DNA of 64,000 bases from Synechococcales cyanobacterium C42_A2020_086 (GTDB lineage Bacteria > Cyanobacteriota > Cyanobacteriia > Elainellales > Elainellaceae), in contig JACYLU010000009.1 in NCBI GenBank assembly GCA_015272325.1, positions 62,001 through 126,000 of the forward strand, written 5' to 3'. A program made the position numbers and the translations under genes. The first letter of the stretch is position 1. Every line of letters starts with the position of its first letter. This document shows, piece after piece, positions 1 through 9,507 of this stretch. The notes under the pieces are model-generated. The model did no database searches, had not been told where the DNA came from, and saw only the letters and a list, made by a program, of their open reading frames with translations.

Positions 1-735
1 CTCTGCCTCCAGCAAGCAGAACTGGATCGAACGAGGAAACTCCCGATCGAGAATCAGAAACTTGGCGATGCCTGTAGGGCTGATGCGGCGCTGGCGTTTG
101 CGATACATCTCATAGCCGCTGGCAGATTTGAGCAGGGCAATCCACTGCAATTCGTCGAGGGCAGTGCCGACAAAGTTCACCGACGGCAGCAGGATAAAGT
201 ACTTCACATCAAGAATGCGAGCCGTCTTATCGGCCCGCTCGATCAGCCGCCCCAAGTAGCCAAAGTGCCAGCCTTCGTTGTGCGACATGGTGGCGCTCAT
301 CACCCCAGCAAACAAATGGCTTGCCATTTTCACTTCCGCGAAAAAACTGGGGAGTTGCAATCGGTGCTTGGCTTCCGAGGCATCCTTCACCATGAGATAA
401 AACAGGTTCACCTGTTCCCACATTTCTGAAGAGATAATTTCCCGCACCGAGCGAGCGTTCTCCCGTGCCAGCCGCAGGCAAGACAGAATTGAGTTGGCAT
501 AATCACTATCAAAGGTCAAAAACTGAATGACCGTTTCTGCCGTTGCTTCACCATAGCGCTCTCTGAAGAGATCCAGATCGCCGGTTGTGCGCACTAGCGG
601 CTCCCACTGCTGGGTCAGCCCTGTCGGCGAATCGAGCGACAGATTCAAATTCACGTCTACAAAGCGAGCGATGTTTTCAGCCCGCTCCACATAGCGATTT
701 AGCCAATAGATGGAATCGGCAACGCGACTCAGCAT
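1..735 (-). CDS. Alpha-E domain protein (DUF403), 3' end outside window
   Basis: The reading frame is open from an ATG at 735-733 to the window edge (245 codons seen, stop missing). The product begins MLSRVADSIYWLNRYVERAE, the typical start of the alpha-E family, all-helical proteins with repeated acidic helices. In known genomes this family sits beside a circularly permuted ATP-grasp protein and a transglutaminase-like protein, and the three are thought to form a peptide synthesis or modification system, but no reaction is established. It starts 23 bp after the stop of the ATP-grasp gene on the same strand, so the two are probably co-transcribed. The family is clear; the function is open. 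Confidence 0.9.
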   Translation of the reverse strand, partial: MLSRVADSIYWLNRYVERAENIARFVDVNLNLSLDSPTGLTQQWEPLVRTTGDLDLFRERYGEATAETVIQFLTFDSDYANSILSCLRLARENARSVREIISSEMWEQVNLFYLMVKDASEAKHRLQLPSFFAEVKMASHLFAGVMSATMSHNEGWHFGYLGRLIERADKTARILDVKYFILLPSVNFVGTALDELQWIALLKSASGYEMYRKRQRRISPTGIAKFLILDREFPRSIQFCLLEAE

Positions 736-758
736 AGACAGGTTACTCCTACTCTTTC

Positions 759-2192
759 CTACTCTTCCACCACCCAGGTATCTTTGCTGCCACCGCCCTG
801 CGAGGAGTTGACGACAAGCGAGCCGCGCTTTAGGGCTACTCGCGTCAGCCCACCCGGATTCACGTAGATCTCTTTGCCATAGAGGATGTAGGGGCGCAAA
901 TCAACGTGGCAGCCCTCGAAGCGGTCGTCAAACAGCGTGGGCACACGGGATAGACAGAGCGTAGGCTGGGCAATGTAGTTGCGGGGGGCCGCTTTGATCC
1001 GCTCGGCAAAGTCCGCTCGCTGCTCGGGTGTAGCATGGGGACCCACCAGCATCCCGTAGCCGCCGGACTCACCCGCCGCCTTCACCACCAGTTTGTCGAG
1101 GTTGTGCAGCACATGCTGTTGTTGCTCTGGCTCCCAGCAGAGGTAGGTCGGCACATTCGGCAGAATCTGGTCTTCGCCTAGGTAGTAGCGAATCATCTGC
1201 GGTACATAGGCGTAGATCACCTTGTCGTCGGCGACGCCGGTTCCTAGGGCATTGGCAATGGCGACGCGCCCGGCTCGGTAAACCTCCATCAATCCCGGAA
1301 CACCCAGCAGCGAGTCAGGACGGAAGGCGAGCGGATCGATAAAGACATCGTCGATGCGGCGGTAGATCACGTCTACGCGCTTCAGCCCCTTGGTTGTCCG
1401 CATTTGCAGATAGCCGTCGCTGACGACGAGATCTGAGCCTTCCACTAGCTCTACGCCCATCTGCTGCGCCAGGAAGGAATGCTCGAAATAGGCGGAGTTG
1501 TAGATGCCGGGCGTCAGCACGACAACGGTGGGTTCTGGCAGTCCAGCCGGCGCGAGATTCAGCAGCGTTTCCAGAAGCTGGCTCGCATAATCATCGACCG
1601 GGCGGATATTAACCCGGCTAAACACCTGAGGAAAGGTGGACTTCATCACCCGGCGATTTTCCAGCACGTAGGAAACCCCAGAAGGGCAGCGCAAGTTATC
1701 TTCCAGCACGTACCACTGCCCGTCGCGGTCGCGTACTAGGTCGGTGCCGGTAATGTGACACCAAATACCCTGGGGTGGCTTCAAGCCCATGCAGGGTTTG
1801 AGGAAGCCGGTTGCCGAGTAAATCAGCGCCTCGGGAATCACCTTGTCTTTGAGGATGTTTTGCTCGCTGTAGATGTCTGTGAGAAACAAATTCAGCGCCT
1901 GAATTCGCTGCTTCAAGCCAGACTCTAGCCACTCCCACTCCCGCGCCGAGACAATGCGGGGAATGATATCAAAGGGGAGAATTCGCTCGGTACCCTGCTC
2001 ATCGCTGTAGACGTTAAAGGTAACTCCCAGCTTAAACAGAGCATTTTGCGCTGCCTGCTGCCGCTGCTGCAGTTCCTCCATCGACAGCGAGTTAATCCGC
2101 TCGATCAGCAATTTAGCCTCGGGACGCGGTTGCCCCGGAGCCAGAAACAGCTCATCGTAAAAATCGCCTGGATCGTACTGGTCAAATTGCAC
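759..2192 (-). CDS. Circularly permuted ATP-grasp protein (DUF404/DUF407 type)
   Basis: This is a full-length member of the circularly permuted ATP-grasp type 2 family. The conserved opening [16 protein letters not shown] places the start at the GTG at 2192-2190 (477 aa). An in-frame GTG at 2300 would add 36 residues that do not look like the family. Family blocks include [57 protein letters not shown] and [17 protein letters not shown], the last resembling the glycine-rich nucleotide loop of ATP-grasp enzymes. Such enzymes usually join a carboxylate to an amine through an acyl phosphate. The substrate of this branch is unknown. It is first in an operon with the alpha-E gene. Confidence 0.9.
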   Translation of the reverse strand: MQFDQYDPGDFYDELFLAPGQPRPEAKLLIERINSLSMEELQQRQQAAQNALFKLGVTFNVYSDEQGTERILPFDIIPRIVSAREWEWLESGLKQRIQALNLFLTDIYSEQNILKDKVIPEALIYSATGFLKPCMGLKPPQGIWCHITGTDLVRDRDGQWYVLEDNLRCPSGVSYVLENRRVMKSTFPQVFSRVNIRPVDDYASQLLETLLNLAPAGLPEPTVVVLTPGIYNSAYFEHSFLAQQMGVELVEGSDLVVSDGYLQMRTTKGLKRVDVIYRRIDDVFIDPLAFRPDSLLGVPGLMEVYRAGRVAIANALGTGVADDKVIYAYVPQMIRYYLGEDQILPNVPTYLCWEPEQQQHVLHNLDKLVVKAAGESGGYGMLVGPHATPEQRADFAERIKAAPRNYIAQPTLCLSRVPTLFDDRFEGCHVDLRPYILYGKEIYVNPGGLTRVALKRGSLVVNSSQGGGSKDTWVVEE

Positions 2193-2483
2193 GATGAAAT
2201 GACGCTCGATACTAAAGTGATATACAGTCACCTCATAGGTGAACTGCCCCGTCTGAAGCTGATAGCAATGAAGGTGATTTTGCGCCCTTTCTCCTACCAC
2301 TTCAAACCAAGACCATTACCCAACCATACCGACAGGGATGACCTGACCGACTGGACTAAAGGCTATTTTTAGCTTTAGTCACATTAAGCTCGATTAAGCC
2401 TAATGAATAGACGTTGAATCAACCTGCTGACTGTAGCTCAAGATACAAAACGAGAGACAAAAGGGACCCACTCAGGCTTCTGA

Positions 2484-3224
2484 ATGACCCACTCGTTGTC
2501 ACGTTGGCTCACCCCGTCGGACTCAGGGTTTAACCACCCATTACGCCGTATGACTTACATCTTGAACAATCCGGGCATTGTCTGGGGATTGCTGCTGGAG
2601 CACCTGTCCATGACCTGCTTGACTCTGGTCATTGCGGTGCTGGTGGCGCTGCCGCTGGCGCTGCTCATTACCCGCTTCCATTGGCTAAGCGTCCCCGTCC
2701 TTGGCACTTTGGGGATTTTGTACACCGTCCCTAGCCTAGCGCTGATCATTCTGCTCGTACCGCTGTTTGGGCTAAACGCCTGGTCGGTGATTGTGGCGAT
2801 GGTGGCCTACGCTCAGGTGATCTTGGTGCGCAGCCTTGTCGTGGGGCTGCAATCAATTCCGCCGGCTGTGCTAGAAGCGGCTCGCGGCATGGGCATGAGC
2901 CACTGGCAGCGCTGGTGGCAGGTGCAGGTGCCCTTAATTTTGCCGATTTTTCTGGCAGGGCTGCGGATTGCGGCCATCGTCACGATTGCTATTGCTACTA
3001 TTGGCGCTAAGTTTAATGCCGGCGGATTGGGGACGCTGCTGTTCGACGGCATTGCTCAGTCCGGGCGCTACGACAAGATCTGGGCAGGCGCAATTACTGT
3101 GTCGCTGCTGGCCTTTGCCATCAACGGTGCCTTGCTAGCACTGGAACACGTTACCAATCCAGCTACGCGCATTCGCCGCAGCCTGCGCCGCTCTCGATCT
3201 GCCGGACTGCCGCAGCTAGGATAA
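2484..3224 (+). CDS. ABC transporter permease, OpuBB/ProW type
   Basis: Integral membrane permease of the glycine betaine/choline/proline ABC importer family, 246 aa from the first ATG. The ATG at 2550 (MTYILNNPGIVWGLLLEH) fits the usual family start better and would give 224 aa. About five hydrophobic segments are visible. The loop EAARGMGMSHWQRWWQVQVP carries the EAA-type motif that docks the ATPase. In bacteria such a permease normally sits with an ATPase, a binding protein and often a second permease. None of these is nearby: the gene stands alone between the divergent ATP-grasp gene and convergent fabI. Its partners must be encoded elsewhere if it is functional. The substrate is not determined. 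Confidence 0.85.
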   Translation: MTHSLSRWLTPSDSGFNHPLRRMTYILNNPGIVWGLLLEHLSMTCLTLVIAVLVALPLALLITRFHWLSVPVLGTLGILYTVPSLALIILLVPLFGLNAWSVIVAMVAYAQVILVRSLVVGLQSIPPAVLEAARGMGMSHWQRWWQVQVPLILPIFLAGLRIAAIVTIAIATIGAKFNAGGLGTLLFDGIAQSGRYDKIWAGAITVSLLAFAINGALLALEHVTNPATRIRRSLRRSRSAGLPQLG

Positions 3225-3231
3225 ACCGCTT

Positions 3232-4029
3232 TCAAGACGCGCTGCCCGCTTCAGACATGCCCATGATTTCGTAGCCGGCGTCAACGTAGAGGATCTGCCC
3301 GGTGATGCCGCTGGCGAGATCGCTACACAAAAAAGCAGCCGCGTTGCCGACTTCCAGTTGAGTCACCGTGCGCCGCAGCGGAGCTACCTTCTCGACATGG
3401 TGAATCATATCCAGAATGCCACCTACGGCCGAAGAAGCCAGCGTGCGAATCGGTCCGGCTGAGATGGCATTCACTCGAATATTTTGCGGTCCCAGTTCTG
3501 CGGCGAGATAGCGGACGTTCATTTCTAGAGCCGCCTTAGCGATCCCCATCGTGTTGTAGTTGGGGATCACTTTGACTCCACCTAAATAGGTGAGGGTGAC
3601 GATACTGCCGCCCCCGGTCATTAGCGGCTTTGCGGCTCGGCTGAGACTCAGCAGTGAGTAAGCGCTAATGTCGAGCGCTAGAGCAAAGTCCTGCCGCGAC
3701 ACGCTGCTAAAGTCGCCGCTCAAAGATTCCTTCGTAGCAAAGGCCAGACAGTGAATCAAGATATCGAGCTTGCCCCACTTGTCGCGCACGGTGTCGAAGG
3801 TCTGCTGCACCTGCGCATCGTCTTGGACATTACACGGCAGAAACAAGCTGGGCTGCAAGGGTTCAACCAGCTCCGCTACTTTTTTTTCCATCCGCCCTTT
3901 ATCATCGGGCAAATAGGTAACGCCGATGTTCGCACCGGCGGCATGGAGCTGCTGCGCAATTCCCCAGGCAATGGAACGATTGTTGGCAATCCCCGTTACC
4001 AGGGCATTTTTTCCAGTCAGATTTAACAT
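3232..4029 (-). CDS. fabI: Enoyl-[acyl-carrier-protein] reductase (NADH), FabI
   Basis: FabI reduces trans-2-enoyl-ACP to acyl-ACP, the last step of each type II fatty acid elongation cycle, in the cytoplasm. The 265-residue protein is of normal length. It shows the N-terminal nucleotide-binding segment GIANNRSIAWGIA, the substrate-side tyrosine Y148 in LTYLGG, and the catalytic Y158-x6-K165 pair in YNTMGIAKAALE. The C-terminal SDLASGITGQILYVDAGY is diagnostic for FabI rather than for a general short-chain dehydrogenase. The ATG at 4029 gives the usual MLNLTGKNALVTG start. It converges on the permease gene and diverges from ntcA across a 456-bp spacer. Confidence 0.97.
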   Translation of the reverse strand: MLNLTGKNALVTGIANNRSIAWGIAQQLHAAGANIGVTYLPDDKGRMEKKVAELVEPLQPSLFLPCNVQDDAQVQQTFDTVRDKWGKLDILIHCLAFATKESLSGDFSSVSRQDFALALDISAYSLLSLSRAAKPLMTGGGSIVTLTYLGGVKVIPNYNTMGIAKAALEMNVRYLAAELGPQNIRVNAISAGPIRTLASSAVGGILDMIHHVEKVAPLRRTVTQLEVGNAAAFLCSDLASGITGQILYVDAGYEIMGMSEAGSAS

Positions 4030-4311
4030 GACACTTTACTCACCGTTGCACGGCACTCTATCAACATGAACTCTTTCGCATTAGGAGAATACTGAAAAAT
4101 GGGGGCATAAGGATAGTAGGAGCTTGAGTCGCTGCTGTGGCAGGTGGCACTCTACTGAGTTGCAATCGTTTTGCGACCAGCTTGGCCTCGCCGTGGAAGC
4201 GGCAAGGGCGACTGACGACTCGCGGACTCCTCTGTTGAACGTTTTAATCCCATCTCGCAAGCAGAATTTGACAACAAAATTAAGCTCAGACCAACCCATC
4301 GCTGCACTTAT

Positions 4312-4325
4312 GTAGCAACTGCTAC
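4312..4325 (+). promoter_or_regulatory. NtcA-binding site upstream of ntcA
   Basis: GTAGCAACTGCTAC matches the NtcA consensus GTA-N8-TAC exactly. It is a perfect inverted repeat, GTAGCA and TGCTAC around a two-base centre. It lies 160 bp before the ntcA start codon and 24 bp before a TA-N3-T -10 element, close to the 22-23 bp spacing of class II NtcA-activated promoters. This supports positive autoregulation, which is known for ntcA in other cyanobacteria. Confidence 0.85.
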
Positions 4326-4349
4326 AAAAAACTATCTCAAAGTTAAGTT

Positions 4350-4355
4350 TAGTGT
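4350..4355 (+). promoter_or_regulatory. -10 element of the NtcA-activated ntcA promoter
   Basis: TAGTGT fits TA-N3-T and lies 24 bp downstream of the NtcA box at 4312-4325, the arrangement expected where NtcA replaces the -35 contact. The transcript would have a leader of about 125 nt. Confidence 0.6.
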
Positions 4356-4485
4356 TTTAAAGTCAGAGGTTGATCACAGTATCATGTGTGGATGAAAACA
4401 TTTTTTCTGACGTCTTTTGACTTAGGTAGTAAGCTTAACGAATAACTTTGATAGGGTCTCTTTCACGCCGGCTGGGGATAAAGGC

Positions 4486-5157
4486 ATGGTAGCGTTACAA
4501 GATAAACCGTTGGCGAATGTGTTCCGGCAACTCAGCGGTAGTGCCTTTCCACCTGTCGTGGAAACCTATGAGCGCGGTAAAACCATCTTCTTTCCGGGTG
4601 ATCCAGCCGAGCGGGTTTACTTCCTACTGCGAGGGGCAGTCAAGTTGTCCCGTGTCTACGAAGCGGGTGAAGAAATTACAGTGGCTCTGCTGCGAGAAAA
4701 CAGTGTCTTTGGTGTCCTGTCGCTGATCACCGGGCAGCGAGCCGATCGCTTCTATCACGCTGTGGCGTTTACTCCGGTAGAGCTGCTGTCGATCCCGATT
4801 GAGCAAGTCGAAAAGGCGCTGAAGGAAAATCCTGAACTGTCGATGATTATGTTGCAGGGCCTATCGTCGCGGATTCTGCAAACCGAGATGATGATCGAAA
4901 CCTTGGCTCACCGCGATATGGGATCTCGCTTAGTCAGCTTTCTGCTGATCCTGTGTCGCGACTTTGGCGTTCCTGCTTCTGACGGCATCACGATTGACCT
5001 GAAGCTGTCCCATCAGGCGATTGCGGAAGCGATTGGCTCGACCCGCGTCACGGTGACTCGCTTGCTGGGCGACCTGCGGCAAGACAAGATGATCTCCATC
5101 CACAAAAAGAAGATCACGGTCCACAATCCCGTGACCCTCAGCCAGCAGTTTACCTAA
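4486..5157 (+). CDS. ntcA: Global nitrogen regulator NtcA (CRP/FNR family)
   Basis: NtcA is the cyanobacterial transcription factor that senses 2-oxoglutarate and controls nitrogen assimilation genes. The 223-residue product has the standard length. Residues 1-125 form the effector-binding jelly roll, followed by the dimer helix and a C-terminal helix-turn-helix at about 174-197 ([21 protein letters not shown]). The known 2-oxoglutarate contacts R88, R129 and E134 are all present at their usual positions. The ATG at 4486 is preceded by a purine-rich GGGGATAAAGG. A perfect NtcA box lies upstream, so the gene probably activates itself. It converges on the last gene of the phototaxis operon. Confidence 0.98.
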   Translation: MVALQDKPLANVFRQLSGSAFPPVVETYERGKTIFFPGDPAERVYFLLRGAVKLSRVYEAGEEITVALLRENSVFGVLSLITGQRADRFYHAVAFTPVELLSIPIEQVEKALKENPELSMIMLQGLSSRILQTEMMIETLAHRDMGSRLVSFLLILCRDFGVPASDGITIDLKLSHQAIAEAIGSTRVTVTRLLGDLRQDKMISIHKKKITVHNPVTLSQQFT

Positions 5158-5236
5158 CACGCCCTAGCGTACCCCCATCACAATCGGGCATCACAGTCAG
5201 GTCGCCCGAGAACGCCAAACAGGTCGCTCAGTTCCT

Positions 5237-5740
5237 TTAGACCGGATGCCCCACCCGCATGGCCTGCTGCAAATCTAGGAGCAAGATCGATATGGTTCTA
5301 TCCAACTGCGGCAGCATCGCTACATGCTGAGCGACGCCTCGCAGCGACTGCTGGTAAGACCGTGGCAGGCAACGCACTGCCGAGAGCGGGAGTTCCATCA
5401 GTGTGGGTGGCTCATCCACTGCAATGGCACAGGGCGCAGTAGATTCGAGCTGAGCGACAATAAGAAACGAGCCAGGACGACGGTTAGTGGAGGCAGTTTG
5501 GCTAGATGGCTGCTGTTGAGGCAGTAGGGCGTGCAGTTCTAGTAAAACTAGCGGCTGATTGTCTAGGTAAACAATACCACTCTGGTCTGACGCGCCGCCT
5601 TGAGCAAAACAACGCTGCGTCACTCGGACAACCGCAGCCACAGGCAACGCCAACAAACAGCCTGAAATTGAGAAGACGATTGCCCGACAAACGTCGACGG
5701 TTGATGGGCTGAGCGATGATGAGGGGATCGAGGAAGGCAT
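5237..5740 (-). CDS. CheW-like coupling protein, last gene of the phototaxis operon
   Basis: Small CheW-domain protein (167 aa). Residues about 19-155 show the CheW fold pattern: IVFSISGCLLALPVAAVVRV, then GIVYLDNQPLVLLELHALL, then a C-terminal segment after a proline/serine-rich insert at about 75-90. CheW proteins link chemoreceptors to the kinase CheA. It follows pixL on the same strand with a 34-bp gap and is the last of six genes in the operon. The second CheW protein of the operon (PixI) is larger, so this one may serve a different receptor or balance the array. The N-terminal 15 residues are serine-rich and of no known role. Confidence 0.8.
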   Translation of the reverse strand: MPSSIPSSSLSPSTVDVCRAIVFSISGCLLALPVAAVVRVTQRCFAQGGASDQSGIVYLDNQPLVLLELHALLPQQQPSSQTASTNRRPGSFLIVAQLESTAPCAIAVDEPPTLMELPLSAVRCLPRSYQQSLRGVAQHVAMLPQLDRTISILLLDLQQAMRVGHPV

Positions 5741-5774
5741 AGATTCTCTAAAACAGAATATTGCAGCAGGGCAG

Positions 5775-8700
5775 CTAGCTTTGACTCAGTGCCGACTCTA
5801 GATTGGCAGCCAGCAGATGCGAGACGGTGTCCAGCAGTTCCTTGTCTGTGTAGGGTTTAGTCAAATAACCTGTTGCTCCCAATTCCAATGCCAGTTGACG
5901 ATACTTGCTTCCGCTGCGGGAGGTCAGCATGACAACAGGGACGTTTGGTAGTTGGGTATCGCGGCGGAATTGGCTCAGGAATTCAAACCCATTGAGGCGG
6001 GGCATCTCTACATCACAAATAATTAGCTCAACCTGAGACTGCTGACGGAGAAATTGCAGAGCTGCTAGACCATCCGGCGCTTGGGAAACCTGATAGCCAG
6101 CTTTTTGTAACGTGAGAGTCAGAGTTTGACGAAGCGTCAGAGAATCATCGACTAGCAGAATGTGAGGTGCGTGCAGGTGGGGTGAAGGCAACCGCGCTTC
6201 AGGGTGGGAAGGAGTAGGCAAGGCTTTGGAGGCAGCATCCCACTGCAGTCGAGCCGGATCGGGCTGGGCTGCTTTCTGGGTTAGAACTTCCACGTCAATT
6301 GCTAGAGCGAGCTGGCTACTCGTCAAAATACAGCATCCGTAGACGAAAGGCGGCGGAACGATGGCAGTACCTAGAGGTCGAATGACTAATTCCTGTTCTC
6401 CAAGCACTTGATCAACCTGTAGACCTATTAATCCAGACAGGCTATTCAAAAGCACAATATACGAAGGAGAGGTTTCAGGCGTCTGCGAATCTGAAAGGTG
6501 TAAGCGAGTGGTGTCGCTCGCCTGAATCAATTCGGAGAAGCGCCGCACCGCAATTGCCAACTCTTCGCCGCCTTTGTACCAATGCAGCAATCGCTGCTGC
6601 CGATCAAAAATCTTGAGTTGATTGGCATCAGGAATGATGACCTGTTCAACATATTCCACTGGAAATGCGTACGTTAGCGCACCACTTTGACAGACGAGCA
6701 GTTTGGCAATGGTAATCGAAAGCGGGATGGAAAGGGAAAAAACCGTTCCTGCTTGAGGTGTGAAATCAACCGATACCGAGCCATTCAAAGCCTGCAACTG
6801 AGAACGAACGACATCTAAACCGATTCCTCGACCCGATAGATCGCTTAACTGCGATGCCGTTGAGAATCCTGGCTCAAACATCAGTGAAAGCAGTTGAGGC
6901 GTAGTGAGCTGATGCACCTCTTCTGAGCTAACCCAATTGAGTTCAATGGCGCGTTGGGCAATCCGTTGCAGGTCAATCCCACGCCCATCATCTTTGACCT
7001 GAATCACAGTGCGGTTCCCGCGATGATAGGCCTTGATCTCGATTGTGCCGGTTTCCGGCTTGCCATTGGCTCGACGAATGTCTGGCGATTCAATTCCGTG
7101 ATCAAATGCATTGCGCACCAAATGCAGCAGCGGGTCATACAGCTTATCTACAATGGATTTATCAACCAAAACCTGAGTACCGCTAAGCACTAGCTCCACA
7201 GATTTCTGGTAAGCAGAAGATAACTGCCTAAGCACCTGCGAAAATCGGCGTAATAATTCATCAAGAGGCTGCATGCGAGCAGCTGTTAAGTCATCGCGTA
7301 CATGGGTGAGTAACCGCTGCTGCATCTCCAAAGTGTGACGAGAGAATTGTGAGGCTTGGGCAACAAGTTCTGCCAGAGTTTCGAGTTCCAGACTCTGATT
7401 CAGAACGGTCTGCACATACACATGCAAATCTCCGTAGCGGTCCATTTCTAAAGCATCAAACTCAGCCAGCATAGCCGGTGAACTGCCTGTGGCATACGCG
7501 GTGGTTATTGAATGGTGATGGATTGAGTCGCTACTCTTTTGACGCTGTTCAATCAAGAATCGATCGGCCCAATCTCGCAAATCGTAAAGGGTTTGCTGAT
7601 GCTGTTGCAGTTGTAGGAGGAGCCGCTGAACCATGGAGTGCAGTTTCTCCGTCTCTACAGACTGTTGGTTCTGGTTAATCAACAGCTCACCTGCTAAATG
7701 ATTGAGTCGCTCTAGCTGAGCCAGTTCAACGCGCACAGGGGTTGATCCAACCACAGAGCGAGCAGATCCTGTGGCGCGGTCTACCGTAGAAGTACAGAAT
7801 TCAACACCGGAGTCACCAGTCGCTAAAGGCTGAACCGGAACGGCGGAGGATAAGTTAGTGTATTGCTGTGATGAAGATAATGCAGCAGTTGAACTATCGG
7901 CTGAACTATCGGCTGAACTATCGGTAGAGTGCTTGGTAAAAGCACCAGTAGAACTATTGGATTGAATAAGAGATTGAGTAATATCGTGTGCAGTAGGTAT
8001 AGGGGCAGAGGACATAGAAAATTGATTAGCCGATTGATTAGGTTCCTCACTGCCGACTTGAGCAGGTCCAATTTGCTTCTCTGTTGCACTCTCTCTAGAT
8101 TCTTTAAATTCTTGCTTAGTGGGTTGATCTAGCTCGATGTGACCAAACAATTGCTCTAGACTCAGTTCAGGCGATAGATCGAGTGATTGATCGGCGGGTG
8201 ACTCAGAGCACACCTCGTTTGAGGGAAATGGCTCTGATGGCGGCGCATGGAGTTCAGGTTCAGCAGCGGGTGGAGCAGCTGCCAAAGAGGTCGACTCGGC
8301 CAGAGAGCCGTGCGAATCGCCTTGTTGCGGCAGCGGGGTTGAATTTGTGATGCTATCGCCGGCAGCGGAGTCATCACTGTGGCGTTGTCCGATCCAGGTC
8401 AAGAGGTAAGATGCCGTTGCATTCAGCTGTCGAACGCACCAGTACAGCCATTGCTGCGGATGAATTTCCGTCAACAACAATTCCATGAGTGGAGAACGCT
8501 GCGGTTTAGCCATGGCAGCCGTTGCATCAACCGCCTTGATGGGTTGAGCTGTGTCTACCGCTGCTCTAGCAACCATTTCCTGTGTTGCCCTCGGACTTGT
8601 AGGTAAATCGTGGGAATCAGCCATGAAGTCTGGAGGTTGGGTGTGCCCTAAAGCAAGTTGCTGTAAAGCGGGAGAGGGAGACCCTCCAGAACTGCGATCC

Positions 8701-9422
8701 CCTGCTAACACGGCGGTTCTGCCGTGCGAGAAGTCAGCTAAAGCCAGTTGAGCAATCTCCAACACCCGATCAGGACAGCAATTGAGTGCCGCTAACGTGG
8801 TGCGGGCAATGTCGGCAAATCCTGGTAAATTCAAAGATTCTGCCAGCCCTTCAAACACTTCGGCTTGAGTGCGCAGCGTTGCCTCTAATTGGGCAGGTGT
8901 CTCGGTTAATGCCTGCTGTATGGTGGCAAGGCGTTGGCTGACTCCGATCTCAAACATCGATTGCACCATGTCAAATCCCAGATCGGCAGATGTGGGCAGG
9001 GGTGCATCTTGACCAAAGCGATCTCCGAGCTTGGTTTGCAGTTGCACAATAACGGTGGCTGCCCGATTCAGAATTTCGGATTCATCAATTTGCCGTCCCA
9101 TTAGCTCGGCGGTGAGCAAAAGGCGCAGACACTCGTATCCAGCGAATAGCAGGTTCTCTAGCTCGGCATCAATGACTACTTGCGGGTCATACAACGCTTT
9201 GAAAACATCTTCTAGCAAATGGGCGACAGTTTTGATGGCCTCCAGTTCCACACTGGCTGCAGCTCCCTTAAGCGTGTGGGCAGCACGCATCAGCTCATGT
9301 ACGGTTGCCTTGCTGCGGTTTTCTCTCAGGTTCAACACACCCTGCTCAATAGTTTGTAGCAAATCCTGAGCTTCAGTCCGAAAGTAAACGTAGCTCTGAT
9401 TGCGAATAGGATCAGCCGTCAT
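5775..9422 (-). CDS. pixL: CheA-type hybrid histidine kinase, PixL-like
   Basis: Chemotaxis-type kinase of 1215 aa that would phosphorylate the operon's CheY-like regulators in response to the receptor PixJ. Domains in order: Hpt with phosphoacceptor H49 (MRAAHTLKGAAAS), a second helical segment to about 230, a long serine/proline-rich linker (about 240-560), the P3 dimer domain (about 565-740), HATPase with N box N771 (LVRNAFDHGIES) and G boxes DDGRGID and GRGIGLDVV, the CheW-like P5 domain (about 900-1050), and a C-terminal receiver (about 1086-1205) with phospho-acceptor D1137. This CheA-receiver fusion is typical of cyanobacterial taxis operons. The linker contains a 12-bp tandem repeat. 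It follows pixJ with an 85-bp gap. Confidence 0.92.
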   Translation of the reverse strand: MTADPIRNQSYVYFRTEAQDLLQTIEQGVLNLRENRSKATVHELMRAAHTLKGAAASVELEAIKTVAHLLEDVFKALYDPQVVIDAELENLLFAGYECLRLLLTAELMGRQIDESEILNRAATVIVQLQTKLGDRFGQDAPLPTSADLGFDMVQSMFEIGVSQRLATIQQALTETPAQLEATLRTQAEVFEGLAESLNLPGFADIARTTLAALNCCPDRVLEIAQLALADFSHGRTAVLAGDRSSGGSPSPALQQLALGHTQPPDFMADSHDLPTSPRATQEMVARAAVDTAQPIKAVDATAAMAKPQRSPLMELLLTEIHPQQWLYWCVRQLNATASYLLTWIGQRHSDDSAAGDSITNSTPLPQQGDSHGSLAESTSLAAAPPAAEPELHAPPSEPFPSNEVCSESPADQSLDLSPELSLEQLFGHIELDQPTKQEFKESRESATEKQIGPAQVGSEEPNQSANQFSMSSAPIPTAHDITQSLIQSNSSTGAFTKHSTDSSADSSADSSTAALSSSQQYTNLSSAVPVQPLATGDSGVEFCTSTVDRATGSARSVVGSTPVRVELAQLERLNHLAGELLINQNQQSVETEKLHSMVQRLLLQLQQHQQTLYDLRDWADRFLIEQRQKSSDSIHHHSITTAYATGSSPAMLAEFDALEMDRYGDLHVYVQTVLNQSLELETLAELVAQASQFSRHTLEMQQRLLTHVRDDLTAARMQPLDELLRRFSQVLRQLSSAYQKSVELVLSGTQVLVDKSIVDKLYDPLLHLVRNAFDHGIESPDIRRANGKPETGTIEIKAYHRGNRTVIQVKDDGRGIDLQRIAQRAIELNWVSSEEVHQLTTPQLLSLMFEPGFSTASQLSDLSGRGIGLDVVRSQLQALNGSVSVDFTPQAGTVFSLSIPLSITIAKLLVCQSGALTYAFPVEYVEQVIIPDANQLKIFDRQQRLLHWYKGGEELAIAVRRFSELIQASDTTRLHLSDSQTPETSPSYIVLLNSLSGLIGLQVDQVLGEQELVIRPLGTAIVPPPFVYGCCILTSSQLALAIDVEVLTQKAAQPDPARLQWDAASKALPTPSHPEARLPSPHLHAPHILLVDDSLTLRQTLTLTLQKAGYQVSQAPDGLAALQFLRQQSQVELIICDVEMPRLNGFEFLSQFRRDTQLPNVPVVMLTSRSGSKYRQLALELGATGYLTKPYTDKELLDTVSHLLAANLESALSQS
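7891..7926 (-). repeat. 12-bp tandem repeat in the pixL linker
   Basis: The unit GAACTATCGGCT (plus-strand reading) occurs three times in a row, the last copy differing in its final base. It encodes an SADS repeat in the disordered linker of the kinase. It keeps the reading frame, so copy-number change would alter only linker length. Confidence 0.85.
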
Positions 9423-9507
9423 GGGAGATAGAAATGGGGAAATAACGCAGTAATCAGGAGGCGAAAGGCGCAGTACTAGTGTCTCTCATTGATCTTTTTG
9501 TTTGACC

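Larger units (their letters stand above)
4030..4485. other. Intergenic region between divergent fabI and ntcA
   Basis: This 456-bp spacer holds the upstream signals of both genes. The ntcA-proximal half carries a perfect NtcA box and a matching -10 element (listed separately). The fabI-proximal half contains only short frames on either strand without coding character or ribosome binding sites, which I read as chance frames. No RNA gene was recognised. Confidence 0.6.

Noticed and set aside
4081-4315. Overlapping frames on both strands in the fabI-ntcA spacer
   Set aside because: They mirror each other, lack ribosome sites and show no coding character; the region is better explained as upstream control DNA.
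7823-8132. Frames of 67-88 codons on both strands inside the pixL linker
   Set aside because: They lie within the low-complexity linker of a well-supported gene and are shadows of its repeat composition.
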